Of a stretch of DNA of 64,000 nt, positions 43,569 through 52,907 are shown in pieces. Under the pieces are notes generated by a model. It saw nothing but the letters and a program-made list of their open reading frames with translations, searched no databases and was not told the DNA's origin. The DNA is taken from positions 2,739,660-2,803,659 of the forward strand of contig NZ_KI911559.1 of NCBI RefSeq assembly GCF_000515255.1, written 5' to 3'. Numbering within the stretch: the stretch's first letter is position 1; every line of letters starts with the position of its first letter. A program made the translations under genes and the position numbers. The DNA is from Rhodovibrio salinarum DSM 9154 (GTDB taxonomy: Bacteria; Pseudomonadota; Alphaproteobacteria; Kiloniellales; Rhodovibrionaceae).

Positions 43569-44805
43569 AGCGCAGCGCCTCCACCGGATCGAGCCGCGCC
43601 GCCCGCCAGGAGGGGTACAGCGTCGCCAGCAGCGACAGCCCCAGCGACATCCCGACGACGGTCGCCACCTCGCCCGGGTCGACCTTCGCTGGCAGGTTGG
43701 ACAGGAAATAAATCTCGGCGGCGAACAGGTTGGTGCCGGTCAGCGCCTCCAGCCATTCGCGGATCGTCTCGATGTTGGTCGCGAACGCCAGCCCCAGCGC
43801 AAAGCCGGCGGCGGTGCCGATCACCCCGATCGCCGCGCCCGAGATCAGGAAGATCCGCATGATCATGCCGCGCGTCGCGCCCATCGTGCGCAGGATCGCG
43901 ATGTCCGGCCCCTTGTCCTTCACCAGCATGATCTGCCCGGAGATGATGTTGAAGGCCGCAACCACGATGATCAGGGTCAGGATCAGGAACATCACGTTCC
44001 GCTCGACCTGGATGGCATTGAAGAAGCTGGAATTGGCCCGCTGCCAGTCGACCGTGCGGTAGCCGGGCCCAAGCATCCGGGCGATCTCGTCGCGCACGGC
44101 GTCGACGTCGTCCGGGTTCTGGACGAACAGCTCGATCGCGTTGACGCCCTCGCCGGTGCGGAAGAACTGCCGCGCCTGATCGAGCGGCAGATACACGAAC
44201 GAGCTGTCGTACTCGTACATACCGACCTCGAACAGGCCGGCGATCGGGAAGCTCTTCATCCTGGGCACGGTGCCCATCACGGTCGTGTTGCCGCGCGGGG
44301 TCACCAGCGTGATCTGATCGCCGACCGTGAGGCCCAGCTTCATCGCCAGCCGACGACCAACCAGGGCGCCCTGCCCACCGAAGTCCTGCGCGCGACCGGA
44401 CTTGACGTTGTCCGCCAGCAGGTCGCGCTCCAGCAGGTCCTCGGGCGCGATCCCGCGCACCACGGCGCCGGAGGCCTGGCCCGCGTGGGTCACCATCACC
44501 TGCCCCTGCACCTGCGGGTGGGCGCGGGTGACGCGGTCGATCGACGCCAGCCGCGTGGCCAGATCGTCGTATCCGGTGATCGGGCCGCTGTTGGAATAGA
44601 CGGTGATGTGGCCGTTAACGCCCAGGATGCGGTCAAGCAGCTCGGCGCGAAAGCCGTTCATCACCGACATGACGATGATCAGCGTCGCCACGCCCAACGC
44701 GATGCCGAGCAGCGAAAAGCCGGCGATCACCGAGATGAAGCCTTCCTTCCGCCGCGCACGCAGATAGCGGAAGGCGACCGTGCGTTCGAATGCCCCGAAA
44801 ATCAT
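43561..44805 (-). CDS. lolC: Lipoprotein-releasing ABC transporter permease (LolC/LolE family)
   Basis: A 414-residue MacB-fold permease: one N-terminal membrane helix ([20 protein letters not shown]), a large periplasmic domain (about 45-270), and three C-terminal helices with [19 protein letters not shown]. Alphaproteobacteria usually have this single LolF-like permease in place of separate LolC and LolE, so the symbol is a family label. It starts 15 bases after proS. Confidence 0.94.
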   Translation of the reverse strand: MIFGAFERTVAFRYLRARRKEGFISVIAGFSLLGIALGVATLIIVMSVMNGFRAELLDRILGVNGHITVYSNSGPITGYDDLATRLASIDRVTRAHPQVQGQVMVTHAGQASGAVVRGIAPEDLLERDLLADNVKSGRAQDFGGQGALVGRRLAMKLGLTVGDQITLVTPRGNTTVMGTVPRMKSFPIAGLFEVGMYEYDSSFVYLPLDQARQFFRTGEGVNAIELFVQNPDDVDAVRDEIARMLGPGYRTVDWQRANSSFFNAIQVERNVMFLILTLIIVVAAFNIISGQIMLVKDKGPDIAILRTMGATRGMIMRIFLISGAAIGVIGTAAGFALGLAFATNIETIREWLEALTGTNLFAAEIYFLSNLPAKVDPGEVATVVGMSLGLSLLATLYPSWRAARLDPVEALRYE

Positions 44806-44820
44806 GAAGCGGCTTGGGCC

Positions 44821-46146
44821 CTACCCTGCCAGCTTCTGCAGCGCGGCATCGGGCGACAGCTCGTGACGCTCGCCGCTGGCACGGTGCTTCAGCTCGACGG
44901 TCCCGGCCTTCAAGCCCTTCGGCCCGACAATCAGCTGCCAGGGCAGTCCGATCAGGTCCATCTGCGCGAACTTGGCACCTGGGCTTTCGTCGGTGTCGTC
45001 GTACAACACGGTGATCCCGGCCTGCTCCAGCTTGGCGTGCAGCTCATCGCAGGCCGTCCGGCAGCTCTCATCGTTCGCGCGCAGATTGATCAGACCGACC
45101 TTGAAGGGCGCCACGCTCTCCGGCCAAACGATCCCGGCGTCGTCGTGGAACGCCTCGATCAACCCGCCGACCAAGCGCGACACACCGACGCCGTAGGACC
45201 CCATGTGCACCGGCACGCTCTGCCCGTCCTTGGTCGAGACGTTGGCTTCCAGCGGCTCGGAGTACTTGGTGCCGAAATAGAAGATATGCCCGACCTCGAT
45301 GCCGCGGCGCTGCACGCGCTTGTCCTCGGGGACCTGGCGTTCGAATTCCGCCTGGTCGTGCATGTCGTCGGTCCGGGCGTACTGGGTGGTCCAGTAGTCG
45401 ACGATCGGCTTGATCTGATCGTCGTCGTCGAGGTCGATGTTCTGGCCCAGGACGTCGTAGTCCAGCAGATCCTTGTGCGTGAAGATCTCGGTTTCCCCGG
45501 TATCGGCCAGGATCACGAACTCGTGGGACAGGTTGCCGCCGATCGGGCCGGTCTCGGCCTCCATCGGCACGGCCTTCAGGCCCATCCGCGCAAAGGTGCG
45601 CAGGTAGGTGACGAACTGCTTGCGGTAGGCGCGGTGAGCGCTTTCCTGATCCAGGTCGAAGGAATAGGCGTCCTTCATCAAGAATTCCCGCCCACGCATC
45701 ACGCCGAAGCGGGGCCGCACCTCGTCCCGGAACTTCCACTGGATGTGGTAGAGCATCGACGGCACGTCGCGGTAGCTCTTGGCGCCGGCGCGGAAGATCT
45801 CGGTGATCAGTTCCTCGTTCGTGGGGCCGTACAGCATCTCGCGGCCGTGCCGGTCCTTAATCCGCAGCATTTCCTTGCCGTAGTCCTCGTAACGCCCGGA
45901 CTGGCGCCACAGCTCTGAGGACTGGATGGTCGGCATCAGCAGTTCGTTCGCCCCGGCGCGATCCTGCTCCTCGCGGACGATCTGCTCGATGTTCTGCAGC
46001 ACCGCGTAGCCCAGCGGCAGCCAGGAATAGATGCCGGCCGCGCCCTGGCGGATCATGCCAGCGCGCAGCATCAGGCGGTGCGAGACGATCTCGGCTTCCG
46101 CGGGGGTCTCTTTCAGTGTGGGCAGAAAGTAGCGCGACAGACGCAT
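44821..46146 (-). CDS. proS: Prolyl-tRNA synthetase, short alphaproteobacterial form
   Basis: The 441-residue class II synthetase contains motif 1 [20 protein letters not shown], motif 2 [20 protein letters not shown] with [20 protein letters not shown], and motif 3 [16 protein letters not shown], then an anticodon-binding domain. It lacks the inserted editing domain (about 180 residues) of the E. coli enzyme, as is standard in alphaproteobacteria, which often use a separate editing protein. It heads the proS-lolC-lolD-dnaE run. Confidence 0.96.
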   Translation of the reverse strand: MRLSRYFLPTLKETPAEAEIVSHRLMLRAGMIRQGAAGIYSWLPLGYAVLQNIEQIVREEQDRAGANELLMPTIQSSELWRQSGRYEDYGKEMLRIKDRHGREMLYGPTNEELITEIFRAGAKSYRDVPSMLYHIQWKFRDEVRPRFGVMRGREFLMKDAYSFDLDQESAHRAYRKQFVTYLRTFARMGLKAVPMEAETGPIGGNLSHEFVILADTGETEIFTHKDLLDYDVLGQNIDLDDDDQIKPIVDYWTTQYARTDDMHDQAEFERQVPEDKRVQRRGIEVGHIFYFGTKYSEPLEANVSTKDGQSVPVHMGSYGVGVSRLVGGLIEAFHDDAGIVWPESVAPFKVGLINLRANDESCRTACDELHAKLEQAGITVLYDDTDESPGAKFAQMDLIGLPWQLIVGPKGLKAGTVELKHRASGERHELSPDAALQKLAG

Positions 46147-46296
46147 GACAGGCCTTTGTCCGGGAACTGCGAGGAATGATCGTATGTGACTCTCAAGCGC
46201 AGGGCCCCTACCGGCCCCACGCGAGCGCGCGGCGGACTTTAGGCGACGGTCCTGGCGGTGTCCATGCTTGGCGCCTTACCGTGTCTGTCCGGAACG

Positions 46297-46335
46297 AAAC
46301 GGCCCCGGTCAGCAGCGCGCCGACCGGGGCCGTTT
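46297..46335 (-). terminator. Strong hairpin downstream of etfB
   Basis: A perfect 14-bp inverted repeat (AAACGGCCCCGGTC at 46297-46310 and its complement at 46322-46335) with an 11-base loop lies 31 bases past the etfB stop. On the minus strand the stem is followed by TTTCGTT-like sequence, a weak U tract, so it is a probable intrinsic terminator for etfB. On the plus strand no gene leads into it. Confidence 0.7.
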
Positions 46336-46366
46336 GCAACCTAGCGCTCCGTCACAAGACGGCGGC

Positions 46367-47116
46367 CTAGATGACCTTCGCCTCGTTGTGCAGCTTGTCG
46401 ACCAGCTCGCCGACACTGTCGACCTTGATGCCGGCCTTGCGCGCCGGCGGTTCCTCGACCTTCTGCAGGCTCAGGCGATGGCCAACGTCAACGCCCAGGT
46501 CCTCGGCCGTATAGTTGTCGATCGGCTTCTTCTTCGCCTTCATGATGTTCGGCAGCGAAGCATAGCGCGGCTCGCACAGGCGCAGGTCCGCGGTCAGAAC
46601 CGCCGGGCGGCCGACCTTGAGCCGTTCCAGGCCGCCGTCGATCTCCCGGGAAATCAGGAAGTGATCGTCGTGCACCTCGACCTTGGAAACGAAGGTCCCC
46701 TGCGCCCAACCAAGCAGTGCGGAGAGCATCTGGCCGGTCTGGTTGTTGTCGCCATCGACCGCCTGCTTACCGGCGAACACCAGGTCCGGGCTCTCCTTGT
46801 CGCAGATCGCCTTCAGGATCTTGGCAACCCCAAGGGGCTCGGGCGCCGGCTCGGCCTTCACCAGGATGCCCCGGTCGGCGCCCATCGCCAGGCCGGTGCG
46901 TAGCGTTTCCTGCGCCTGCTGCGGGCCGACGGCGACCAGCACCACCTCGCTGGCGTGCCCCTGCTCCTTGAGCCGGATCGCCTGCTCGACGGCGATCTCG
47001 CAAAAGGGGTTCATCGCCATCTTGGCGTTGGCCAGATCGACGTCCGAATTGTCCTGCTTGACGCGGACCTTCACGTAGGGGTCGAGCACACGCTTGACCG
47101 GGCAGAGGATCTTCAT
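46367..47116 (-). CDS. etfB: Electron transfer flavoprotein beta subunit
   Basis: The 249-residue EtfB begins [19 protein letters not shown] and carries the AMP-binding region and family signature near [20 protein letters not shown], with KKKPI just after, which in the family is the recognition-loop area. Paired with EtfA it passes electrons from flavin dehydrogenases (acyl-CoA, dimethylglycine, sarcosine) to ETF-ubiquinone oxidoreductase. I use the ATG at 47116 rather than a GTG three codons upstream. etfA, normally the next gene, is absent downstream: a terminator follows instead. Confidence 0.95.
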   Translation of the reverse strand: MKILCPVKRVLDPYVKVRVKQDNSDVDLANAKMAMNPFCEIAVEQAIRLKEQGHASEVVLVAVGPQQAQETLRTGLAMGADRGILVKAEPAPEPLGVAKILKAICDKESPDLVFAGKQAVDGDNNQTGQMLSALLGWAQGTFVSKVEVHDDHFLISREIDGGLERLKVGRPAVLTADLRLCEPRYASLPNIMKAKKKPIDNYTAEDLGVDVGHRLSLQKVEEPPARKAGIKVDSVGELVDKLHNEAKVI

Positions 47117-47264
47117 GGAAGGCACCTAGCGCTGTCGTCGTCGGGTTATTTAATCGGGCTGGTTTGGCGGATAGCACCCGCCCCACCCCCTGTCAACGTG
47201 GGCCGGTGGGCGTAGCGGTGTGCCGGGGATAAAGGCCGGCGGTCGATGCCAAGGCTACCCGATC

Positions 47265-47293
47265 GCCCCCTCCTCCCCATTGGAGGAGGGGGC
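47265..47293 (-). terminator. GC-rich hairpin downstream of the flavin dehydrogenase gene
   Basis: A perfect 12-bp stem (GCCCCCTCCTCC at 47265-47276 with its complement at 47282-47293) and a 5-base loop lie 16 bases beyond the stop of the dehydrogenase gene. No U run follows, so it may protect mRNA or slow polymerase rather than act as a classical terminator. Confidence 0.5.
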
Positions 47294-47308
47294 TAGCTGG
47301 CTGCTGCC

Positions 47309-49879
47309 TTACGAACGCGCGCGCTCGTTGGTGGGATCGTAAAGCGGCTTGTTGCCGACCGCCTCGACCGTCAGCGGGAAGTGCTCGCCGAAGTACTCCA
47401 TCACGAGCCCCTGACCTTCCTTGCAGTAGCTGTATGGCAGGTAGCCCATGGCGATCGTCTTGCCGACCGAGGGCCCGAAGGCGATCGAGGTGGTGTAGGA
47501 CCGCCGGCCCAGCTCGTCCTTCAGAACGTCGCCGTTCTCCGGGTTCAGGATCGGCCAGTTGCCGACCGGGAAGCGGTCCACGCCCTTGGCGTCGGTCTGC
47601 TGCTGCAGGGTCAGCGTGCAGAGGTAGGCCGGCTGCCGGTTGCGCTCGCGCTGAGCGACGTACGCCTCGCGGCCGAGGAAATCCATCGGCTTGACCTTCG
47701 GCCGGGCCAGCCCCGCCTCGACCAGGTTGTACTCGGTCAAGAGGTCGGCGTTCTGCAGACGCAGGCTCTTTTCCAGCCGGCGGCTGTTGGCGTAGGTCTC
47801 GATGCCCACCGGGGTGACACCAGCCTCGTACAGCATGTCCCATAGGGTGAGACCGTAGCTGAACGGGAAGTGCAACTCCCAGCCTTGCTCGCCGACGTAG
47901 GAGATCCGGAAACCGGTGACCGGGATGCCCTTCAACGTAAAGGTGCGCGAGGCGGCGAAGGGGAAACGATCCGGCTCCAGCTCCTCCGGCCGATCGGCCA
48001 GCTGCTGCAGGGTCTTGCGGGCGTTCGGCCCCCACACGCCCAGGCAGCCGAAGTGGTCCGAGCGGTCCTCGATATAGGCGCGGAAGCCCTGATCCTCGGC
48101 GATCCGCTTCATCCACAGGACGTCGCGGTTGCCGGCATCGCCGCCGTCGATCACCCGGTAGCGGTCGACGCCCATGCGCACCACCGTGAGATCCGCGCGG
48201 ATGCCGCCGGTCAGATCGATGAAGTTGGTGTAAACACCCTTCCCCACCGGCGTGTTGCCACCGACCTTGGCAACCGACAGGTACTCCATCAGCGCCTCGG
48301 CATCCGGGCCCGAGACGTCGTAGATCGCGAAGTGGGACAGGTTGATCATGCCGACGTTCTCGGACAGTTCGAGATGCTCGGCGTTGGAGACGCGCCAGAA
48401 ATGGCGATTGTCCCACTCGTTCTGGCGTTCCGGTATCCGGTCGCCCCACTTCTCCAGCAGCCGTTCCTCGTGGGCGGCGTAGCCGTGGGCCCGCTCCCAG
48501 CCGCCGACTTCCATGAAGTAGCCGCCGAGCTCCTGCTCGCGGGCGTGGAACGGACTGCGCCGGATGTTGCGGCCCATGGTATAGGGCTCGCGCGGATGGA
48601 CCGCCGGGTTGTAGATCTTGAACGCGGTCTCGTAGCAGCGGTCGGCGATATAGGTCTCGGTCTTCTGGATCGGGTAGTAGCGACCGACATCGATGGCGTG
48701 GTGATCCACCTCGGTCCGTCCGTCGGTCATCCAGTCGGCGACCACCTTGCCGGTGCCCGGTCCGTCCTTGATCCAGACGCTCTCGGCGTACCACAGGCCG
48801 CGCACGTTCGGGCTTTCGCCGATCGACGGGCCGCCGTCGGCGGTGACCTGCAAGAGCCCGTTGAACGACCACTTCTCGTTCCAGCCGAGCTCGGCCAGGA
48901 TCGGAGTCAGTTCCATCGCCTTCTCGAGCGGCTCCATCACCTGCTCGATCTCCAGATCGTGCTGCGAGGGCGACAGGCGGGCCTGCTCCTTCTCCAGAAT
49001 GTCGCGCGGATGCACCAGCCGCGGGGCCTTCTCCTCGTAATAGCCCCACTCGATCTGGCCACCCTCGGTCGTGCTCGGATCGCCGGTGTCGCGCAGGTAG
49101 GCGGAGTTGCCCTGGTCGCGCAGCAGCGGGTAGCCGATGTCCTTACCGGTGCCCTCGAATTCGTTGTACGGGCCGAAGAACAGCAGCGGGTGCTCGACCG
49201 GCATGATCGGCAGATCCTCGCCCGCCATGTCGGTGGCGAGCAGCCGACCCCACAGGCCGCAGCAGACCACGACGTAGGGCGCCTCGATGTAGCCGCGCGG
49301 AGTGTGCACGCCCTTGATCCGGCCGTCCTCGATCTCAAGTCCGGTCGCCGGGCAGTTGGCGAAGGCCTGCAGCTTGCCGCTTTCCTCGCAGGCCTGGACC
49401 ATCTCGCCCGCAACCGTCTGCGACCGCGGCACCACGAGACCGGCATCCGGGTCCCACAAGGCGCCCTGGATCATCTCCTCCTCCAGGAGCGGCATCTTCT
49501 CCTTGGCTTCCTTGGGCGAAACCAAATAGGTGTTGTTGCCGAATGCCTTGCCGGAGCCGACCTTGCGCTTGAGCTCTTCCATGCGCTCATCGTCGTCCCA
49601 GCGCGCGACCTCCAGACCGCCGACCCGCTCGTAGCGACCGAGCTTGTCAAAGAACTCGATCGAGTAGTTGGTCGTGTACATCGTCATCTGGTCGTGCGCG
49701 GTCGTGAAGCAGAAGTCCGACGCATGCCCGGTCGACCCGATGTCGGTGGGGATCGCCGACTTGTCGATGCCGACGATGTTGTCCCATCCGCGCTCGATCA
49801 GGTGATGCGCGACCGAGGCGCCGACGATGCCGCCCTGACCGATAATCACGACGTTTGCGCTGTCGGGGAATTTCGCCAT
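47309..49879 (-). CDS. FAD-dependent dimethylglycine/sarcosine dehydrogenase-like protein with GcvT domains
   Basis: The 856-residue protein joins an N-terminal DAO-type FAD oxidoreductase (Rossmann motif VVIIGQGGIVGASVAHHLIE; about residues 8-375), a FAO_M linker region (about 380-430) and a C-terminal aminomethyltransferase (GcvT) half (about 440-850). This is the layout of dimethylglycine dehydrogenase and sarcosine dehydrogenase, which oxidatively remove N-methyl groups, pass the C1 unit to tetrahydrofolate and give electrons to ETF. etfB is the next gene on the same strand, 192 bases away, which fits. The substrate cannot be decided; a TGHASDF stretch stands where the flavin-attachment His lies in related enzymes. 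Confidence 0.88.
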   Translation of the reverse strand: MAKFPDSANVVIIGQGGIVGASVAHHLIERGWDNIVGIDKSAIPTDIGSTGHASDFCFTTAHDQMTMYTTNYSIEFFDKLGRYERVGGLEVARWDDDERMEELKRKVGSGKAFGNNTYLVSPKEAKEKMPLLEEEMIQGALWDPDAGLVVPRSQTVAGEMVQACEESGKLQAFANCPATGLEIEDGRIKGVHTPRGYIEAPYVVVCCGLWGRLLATDMAGEDLPIMPVEHPLLFFGPYNEFEGTGKDIGYPLLRDQGNSAYLRDTGDPSTTEGGQIEWGYYEEKAPRLVHPRDILEKEQARLSPSQHDLEIEQVMEPLEKAMELTPILAELGWNEKWSFNGLLQVTADGGPSIGESPNVRGLWYAESVWIKDGPGTGKVVADWMTDGRTEVDHHAIDVGRYYPIQKTETYIADRCYETAFKIYNPAVHPREPYTMGRNIRRSPFHAREQELGGYFMEVGGWERAHGYAAHEERLLEKWGDRIPERQNEWDNRHFWRVSNAEHLELSENVGMINLSHFAIYDVSGPDAEALMEYLSVAKVGGNTPVGKGVYTNFIDLTGGIRADLTVVRMGVDRYRVIDGGDAGNRDVLWMKRIAEDQGFRAYIEDRSDHFGCLGVWGPNARKTLQQLADRPEELEPDRFPFAASRTFTLKGIPVTGFRISYVGEQGWELHFPFSYGLTLWDMLYEAGVTPVGIETYANSRRLEKSLRLQNADLLTEYNLVEAGLARPKVKPMDFLGREAYVAQRERNRQPAYLCTLTLQQQTDAKGVDRFPVGNWPILNPENGDVLKDELGRRSYTTSIAFGPSVGKTIAMGYLPYSYCKEGQGLVMEYFGEHFPLTVEAVGNKPLYDPTNERARS

Positions 49880-49884
49880 CTCGT

Positions 49885-50049
49885 TTAGCTCTCCGGCTGG
49901 AAGGAGGTCTTGCCGCGTGCCCGGCCCGTCCCGCGTGACTGGGCCGTGTGGGAGCTCACGTCGAACAGCCGCAGCAGGGTATCCGCCTGCCCGGTCGCGA
50001 AGGCGTTGTGCCCGCTGTCAATGTCCGGAATATGCGCGCTGTCCGTCAT
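49885..50049 (-). CDS. Possible small protein upstream of the flavin dehydrogenase
   Basis: A 54-residue frame starts at the ATG at 50049 (MTDSAHIPDIDSGHNAF) and stops five bases before the dehydrogenase ATG, so the two could be translationally coupled. A GGGAG element lies about 12 bases before its start. It contains RLFDVSSHTAQSRGTG and a basic C-terminal half, has no membrane segment, and resembles no family I know. The coding case rests on placement alone. Confidence 0.35.
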   Translation of the reverse strand: MTDSAHIPDIDSGHNAFATGQADTLLRLFDVSSHTAQSRGTGRARGKTSFQPES

Positions 50050-50242
50050 CCCGCGAGCTCCCGCGTGATCGCCGGCCGATCCCGGCCAGTGTCCCGTGTC
50101 CTCTCACGTTCAATGAGGGATCACGCACGCACGAGCGGCTTGCGAACCTGCGACCAGGCATCGCGGGTTTGCGTCACGGAGGTTACGGGGATGGCAAAAC
50201 GTGGGGCTGACGGGGCGTTGACCTGCGCCCGCCAGCGGCGCC

Positions 50243-50995
50243 CTAAGGCTCGGATGCGACGCCCTTGAAACCGGTCGCCAGCACGTAGGTCTCGGCACTT
50301 TCAGCGCGCGAGGACGGCGGCTTGATGTGGCGGACCTTCTCGAACTCGCGCTTCAGCCGGGCGACCAGGTCCTGCGCACTGCCGGACTGCAGGGTCTTGG
50401 CGAGAAAACTGCCGCCCGGGCTCAAAACAGCTTCCGCGAAGTCGAGCGCGGCCTCGACGGTGGCGATCACCCGCAGTTGGTCGATCCGCTTCTGCCCGGT
50501 CATGTTGGGGGCCATGTCGGACAGGACGACGTCGGCTGGCCCGTCAAGGGCGGCCTGCACCCGTTCGGGCGTGCCGGGATCGGTCATGTCGCCCTGCAGC
50601 AGCGTCACGCCCACCAGCGGCGTGACCTCCAAAAGGTCGATGCCGACCACCCGGCCATCGTCGCCGATCCGCTCGAGCGCGACCTGACACCAACTGCCCG
50701 GCGCCGCGCCGAGGTCGACCACCCGGGCACCAGGGGTCAGGATGCGATGCTTGTCGTCGATCTCGCGCAGCTTGTAGGCGGCGCGCGCCCGATAGCCCTC
50801 GCGCTGGGCAGCGGCGACGTAGGGGTCGGAAAGCTGACGTTCCAGCCACCGCTTGGAGGATTCCGTGCGCCCCTTGGCGCGCTTCAGGCGCGTACCCTCG
50901 CCTCCACCCCGGCCGCTGGACGCACGCTCGCGCCGGCGCTGGCGGCGCATCCGCCCGCTGCCCTCGCCGGACCCGCTCTTGTTATCATCGCTCAT
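50243..50995 (-). CDS. rlmE: 23S rRNA (uridine-2'-O)-methyltransferase RlmE/FtsJ
   Basis: The 250-residue protein has a basic, disordered N-terminal 45 residues and then the RrmJ fold: RARAAYKLREIDDKH (catalytic Lys), VVDLGAAPGSWCQVA (SAM binding), VLSDMAPNMTG (catalytic Asp), FLAKTLQSG (Lys) and the Glu of SSRAESAETYVLATGF. It methylates the ribose of U2552 in the peptidyltransferase A loop. It lies 64 bases downstream of the Ppx/GppA gene. Confidence 0.95.
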   Translation of the reverse strand: MSDDNKSGSGEGSGRMRRQRRRERASSGRGGGEGTRLKRAKGRTESSKRWLERQLSDPYVAAAQREGYRARAAYKLREIDDKHRILTPGARVVDLGAAPGSWCQVALERIGDDGRVVGIDLLEVTPLVGVTLLQGDMTDPGTPERVQAALDGPADVVLSDMAPNMTGQKRIDQLRVIATVEAALDFAEAVLSPGGSFLAKTLQSGSAQDLVARLKREFEKVRHIKPPSSRAESAETYVLATGFKGVASEP

Positions 50996-51059
50996 GACGC
51001 CTGTGTCCCGCAGCGGCCCGCGCTGCGTCTTTCATACGAGAGAAGGGGGCGAACGGCAG

Positions 51060-52289
51060 CTAGAGCGGCGGCGCCGCCACCGGTTCGCCGCGCGCCTGCA
51101 TCAGATGATACAGGATGCCCTCGCGCAAGCCCCGGTCAGCCACCGTCAGCCGGTCGACCGGCCAGGCCCGGCAGATCGCCTCCAGAATGGCGCAGCCGGC
51201 GATCACCAAATCCGCGCGCTGCGGCCCGATACAGGGATGGTCGAGGCGCGCGGCCGGGCTCATCTCGACGATCCGCCGGCTGGTCGCGCGCACCGTCTCG
51301 GCCGGTAGCACGCAGCCGTCGACCTGCCGGCGGTCGTAACGCGGTAGCTCTTTCGCGACGCCCGCCAGCGTGGTGACCGTGCCGCTGGCCCCGACCATCT
51401 GCACCGGGCGGTCGGCGAAAGCCCGCGCCACCGCGCGGTCGCCCGCGAAGGTTCGCAGCGCCTCGGCCGTCTCGGCGACCATCGCCTCGAAGGTTTCCGG
51501 CGTATCGGGTGCGCCGGCAAAGCGCTCGGCCAGATTGGCGACTCCAACGGGCATGGAATGCCAGGCGACCAGATCTGGCCCGCCCGGCCCGTCGCCGTTT
51601 CCGGCCGCACGCATGGTCAGCCAGCAGAGTTCCGTACTGCCGCCGCCGATATCGAAGATCAGGCCATTGGGCACCTGGGGATCGAGCAGCGGCGCGCAGC
51701 CGCCGAGCGCCAGACGCGCCTCCTCCTGCGGATCGATCACCTCGAGCTGCAGTCCGGTTTCCCGGTGCACGCGCGCCAGAAAGGCGTCGCGGTTGAGCGC
51801 CTGCCGGCAGGCTGCCGTGGCGACCGCCCGCAGTTCGCAGCCTGGACGGCGGCGCACCTTCGCCGCGCAGACCCGCAGCGCCTCGATCGCGCGCGCCATC
51901 GCCGCCTCGGACAGGCGGCGGCTGCCGGCCACACCTTCGCCCAGCCGCACGATCCGGGAAAAGGCATCGACCACCCGGAAGCCCCCCGCCACGGGACGGG
52001 CGATCAGCAGCCGGCAGTTGTTAGTGCCCAAGTCGATCGCCGCGTAAGAGACGGCGGCATGCGGGTCGGCGGGGTCGTCCACACGGCCGTCGCAAGATGC
52101 GGGCCCGGCAGAGGCCGGCGCGCGGGCGCGGCGCGCATGCACCGGTCCGCCGCTTGCGGCATCCGGCGACGCCGTTACTGACGCGTTCTGGCGATGGCGC
52201 GGCGCCCGTGCCACGTACCCGTCTCCTCCTGCTCTGCCGACATTCACCGCAGAAAGTCTGACACGACCGTCAAGCGGGGGCGCATTCAT
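51060..52289 (-). CDS. Ppx/GppA family phosphatase
   Basis: From the ATG at 52289 the protein has 409 residues: about 90 poorly conserved residues, then the ASKHA-fold phosphatase with YAAIDLGTNNCRLLIARPV, GLIFDIGGGSTELCWL and VGASGTVTTLAGVAKEL. Family members hydrolyse polyphosphate or (p)ppGpp; the short single-module form without the HD-like C-terminal domain is the alphaproteobacterial type, and the substrate is not certain. An alternative start near the conserved domain is possible. rlmE follows it, a common pair. Confidence 0.9.
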   Translation of the reverse strand: MNAPPLDGRVRLSAVNVGRAGGDGYVARAPRHRQNASVTASPDAASGGPVHARRARAPASAGPASCDGRVDDPADPHAAVSYAAIDLGTNNCRLLIARPVAGGFRVVDAFSRIVRLGEGVAGSRRLSEAAMARAIEALRVCAAKVRRRPGCELRAVATAACRQALNRDAFLARVHRETGLQLEVIDPQEEARLALGGCAPLLDPQVPNGLIFDIGGGSTELCWLTMRAAGNGDGPGGPDLVAWHSMPVGVANLAERFAGAPDTPETFEAMVAETAEALRTFAGDRAVARAFADRPVQMVGASGTVTTLAGVAKELPRYDRRQVDGCVLPAETVRATSRRIVEMSPAARLDHPCIGPQRADLVIAGCAILEAICRAWPVDRLTVADRGLREGILYHLMQARGEPVAAPPL

Positions 52290-52554
52290 CGATTCCGGTC
52301 GCCCCACCTCGACACACGCGGCAATGCAATGAAACCGTAACGCGACGCGCACCGCCCGCCAAGCAGCCCCGCCAACGGGCGCCGCCCTCCCGGACCAAGC
52401 CCGACCCGTGCGGGACAACGACCCAATCATCGCGCCCCCATTTCGGGGGGTTGAACTCCCCCCGACGCATCGTCTACATAACGGATGCCGCTCGCCGGGC
52501 CCGCTCCGGCAGTTGGCGCGCCAGCCTTCCGAAGCGCTCAGGCGCGCTCCCGGT

Positions 52555-52628
52555 TGGGGGATAGTTTAGTGGTAGAACGCCTGGCTCTGGACCAGGTAGC
52601 CCAGGTTCGAATCCTGGTCCCCCAGCCA
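52555..52628 (+). tRNA. tRNA-Gln (anticodon CUG)
   Basis: The sequence folds as a full cloverleaf: acceptor TGGGGGA (52555-52561) with TCCCCCA (52618-52624), discriminator G, an encoded CCA (52626-52628), anticodon stem CCTGG/CCAGG with loop CTCTGGA and anticodon CTG at 52587-52589, and the T loop GGTTCGAATCC. It decodes CAG. The accessory retron block starts about 280 bases downstream. Confidence 0.97.
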
Positions 52629-52907
52629 ACCTCCCATTTTCTTTTGTTTTCAACGAGCTAAGAGTGGAAAAGCCGGCTTGGTATGACATTCCGGGGCTGC
52701 TTCTTACCACGCAGACCCGACTGGCCGGTATTCCGGTAAGATGCTCTCAGTGGCGCTCTTAGCACCGTTGCCGATAGCACTCAGGTAGTAGCCAACTGCC
52801 CCATCCCATCCTACCCGCTCGTCTCATTCCGTGTTTCGTAGCGCTCAGTTGTAGCCCGGTTCGAGCAATCCATTTCCGACATCACGGCTACCAAGACCAA
52901 ATGCGTC
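52629..52907. other. Gene-free stretch between tRNA-Gln and the retron protease end
   Basis: Composition drops in GC after about 52625. The stretch holds the 3' flank of the tRNA and of the convergent retron transcript. No gene is supported. I looked for a second copy of the tRNA 3' end as an attachment site in the next 3 kb and did not find one. Confidence 0.5.

Noticed and set aside
43324-45918. An 864-codon plus-strand frame opposite lolC and proS
   Set aside because: Same reason: antisense to well-supported genes, His/Asp/Arg-biased, no recognisable family.
47193-49049. A 618-codon minus-strand frame overlapping the flavin dehydrogenase
   Set aside because: It is an alternative frame of the dehydrogenase gene with Arg/Gly-rich composition and no domain.
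52474-52710. A 78-codon minus-strand frame with a GPGFEPGLPGPEPG-like stretch
   Set aside because: It is the reverse strand of tRNA-Gln, a well-known spurious translation.
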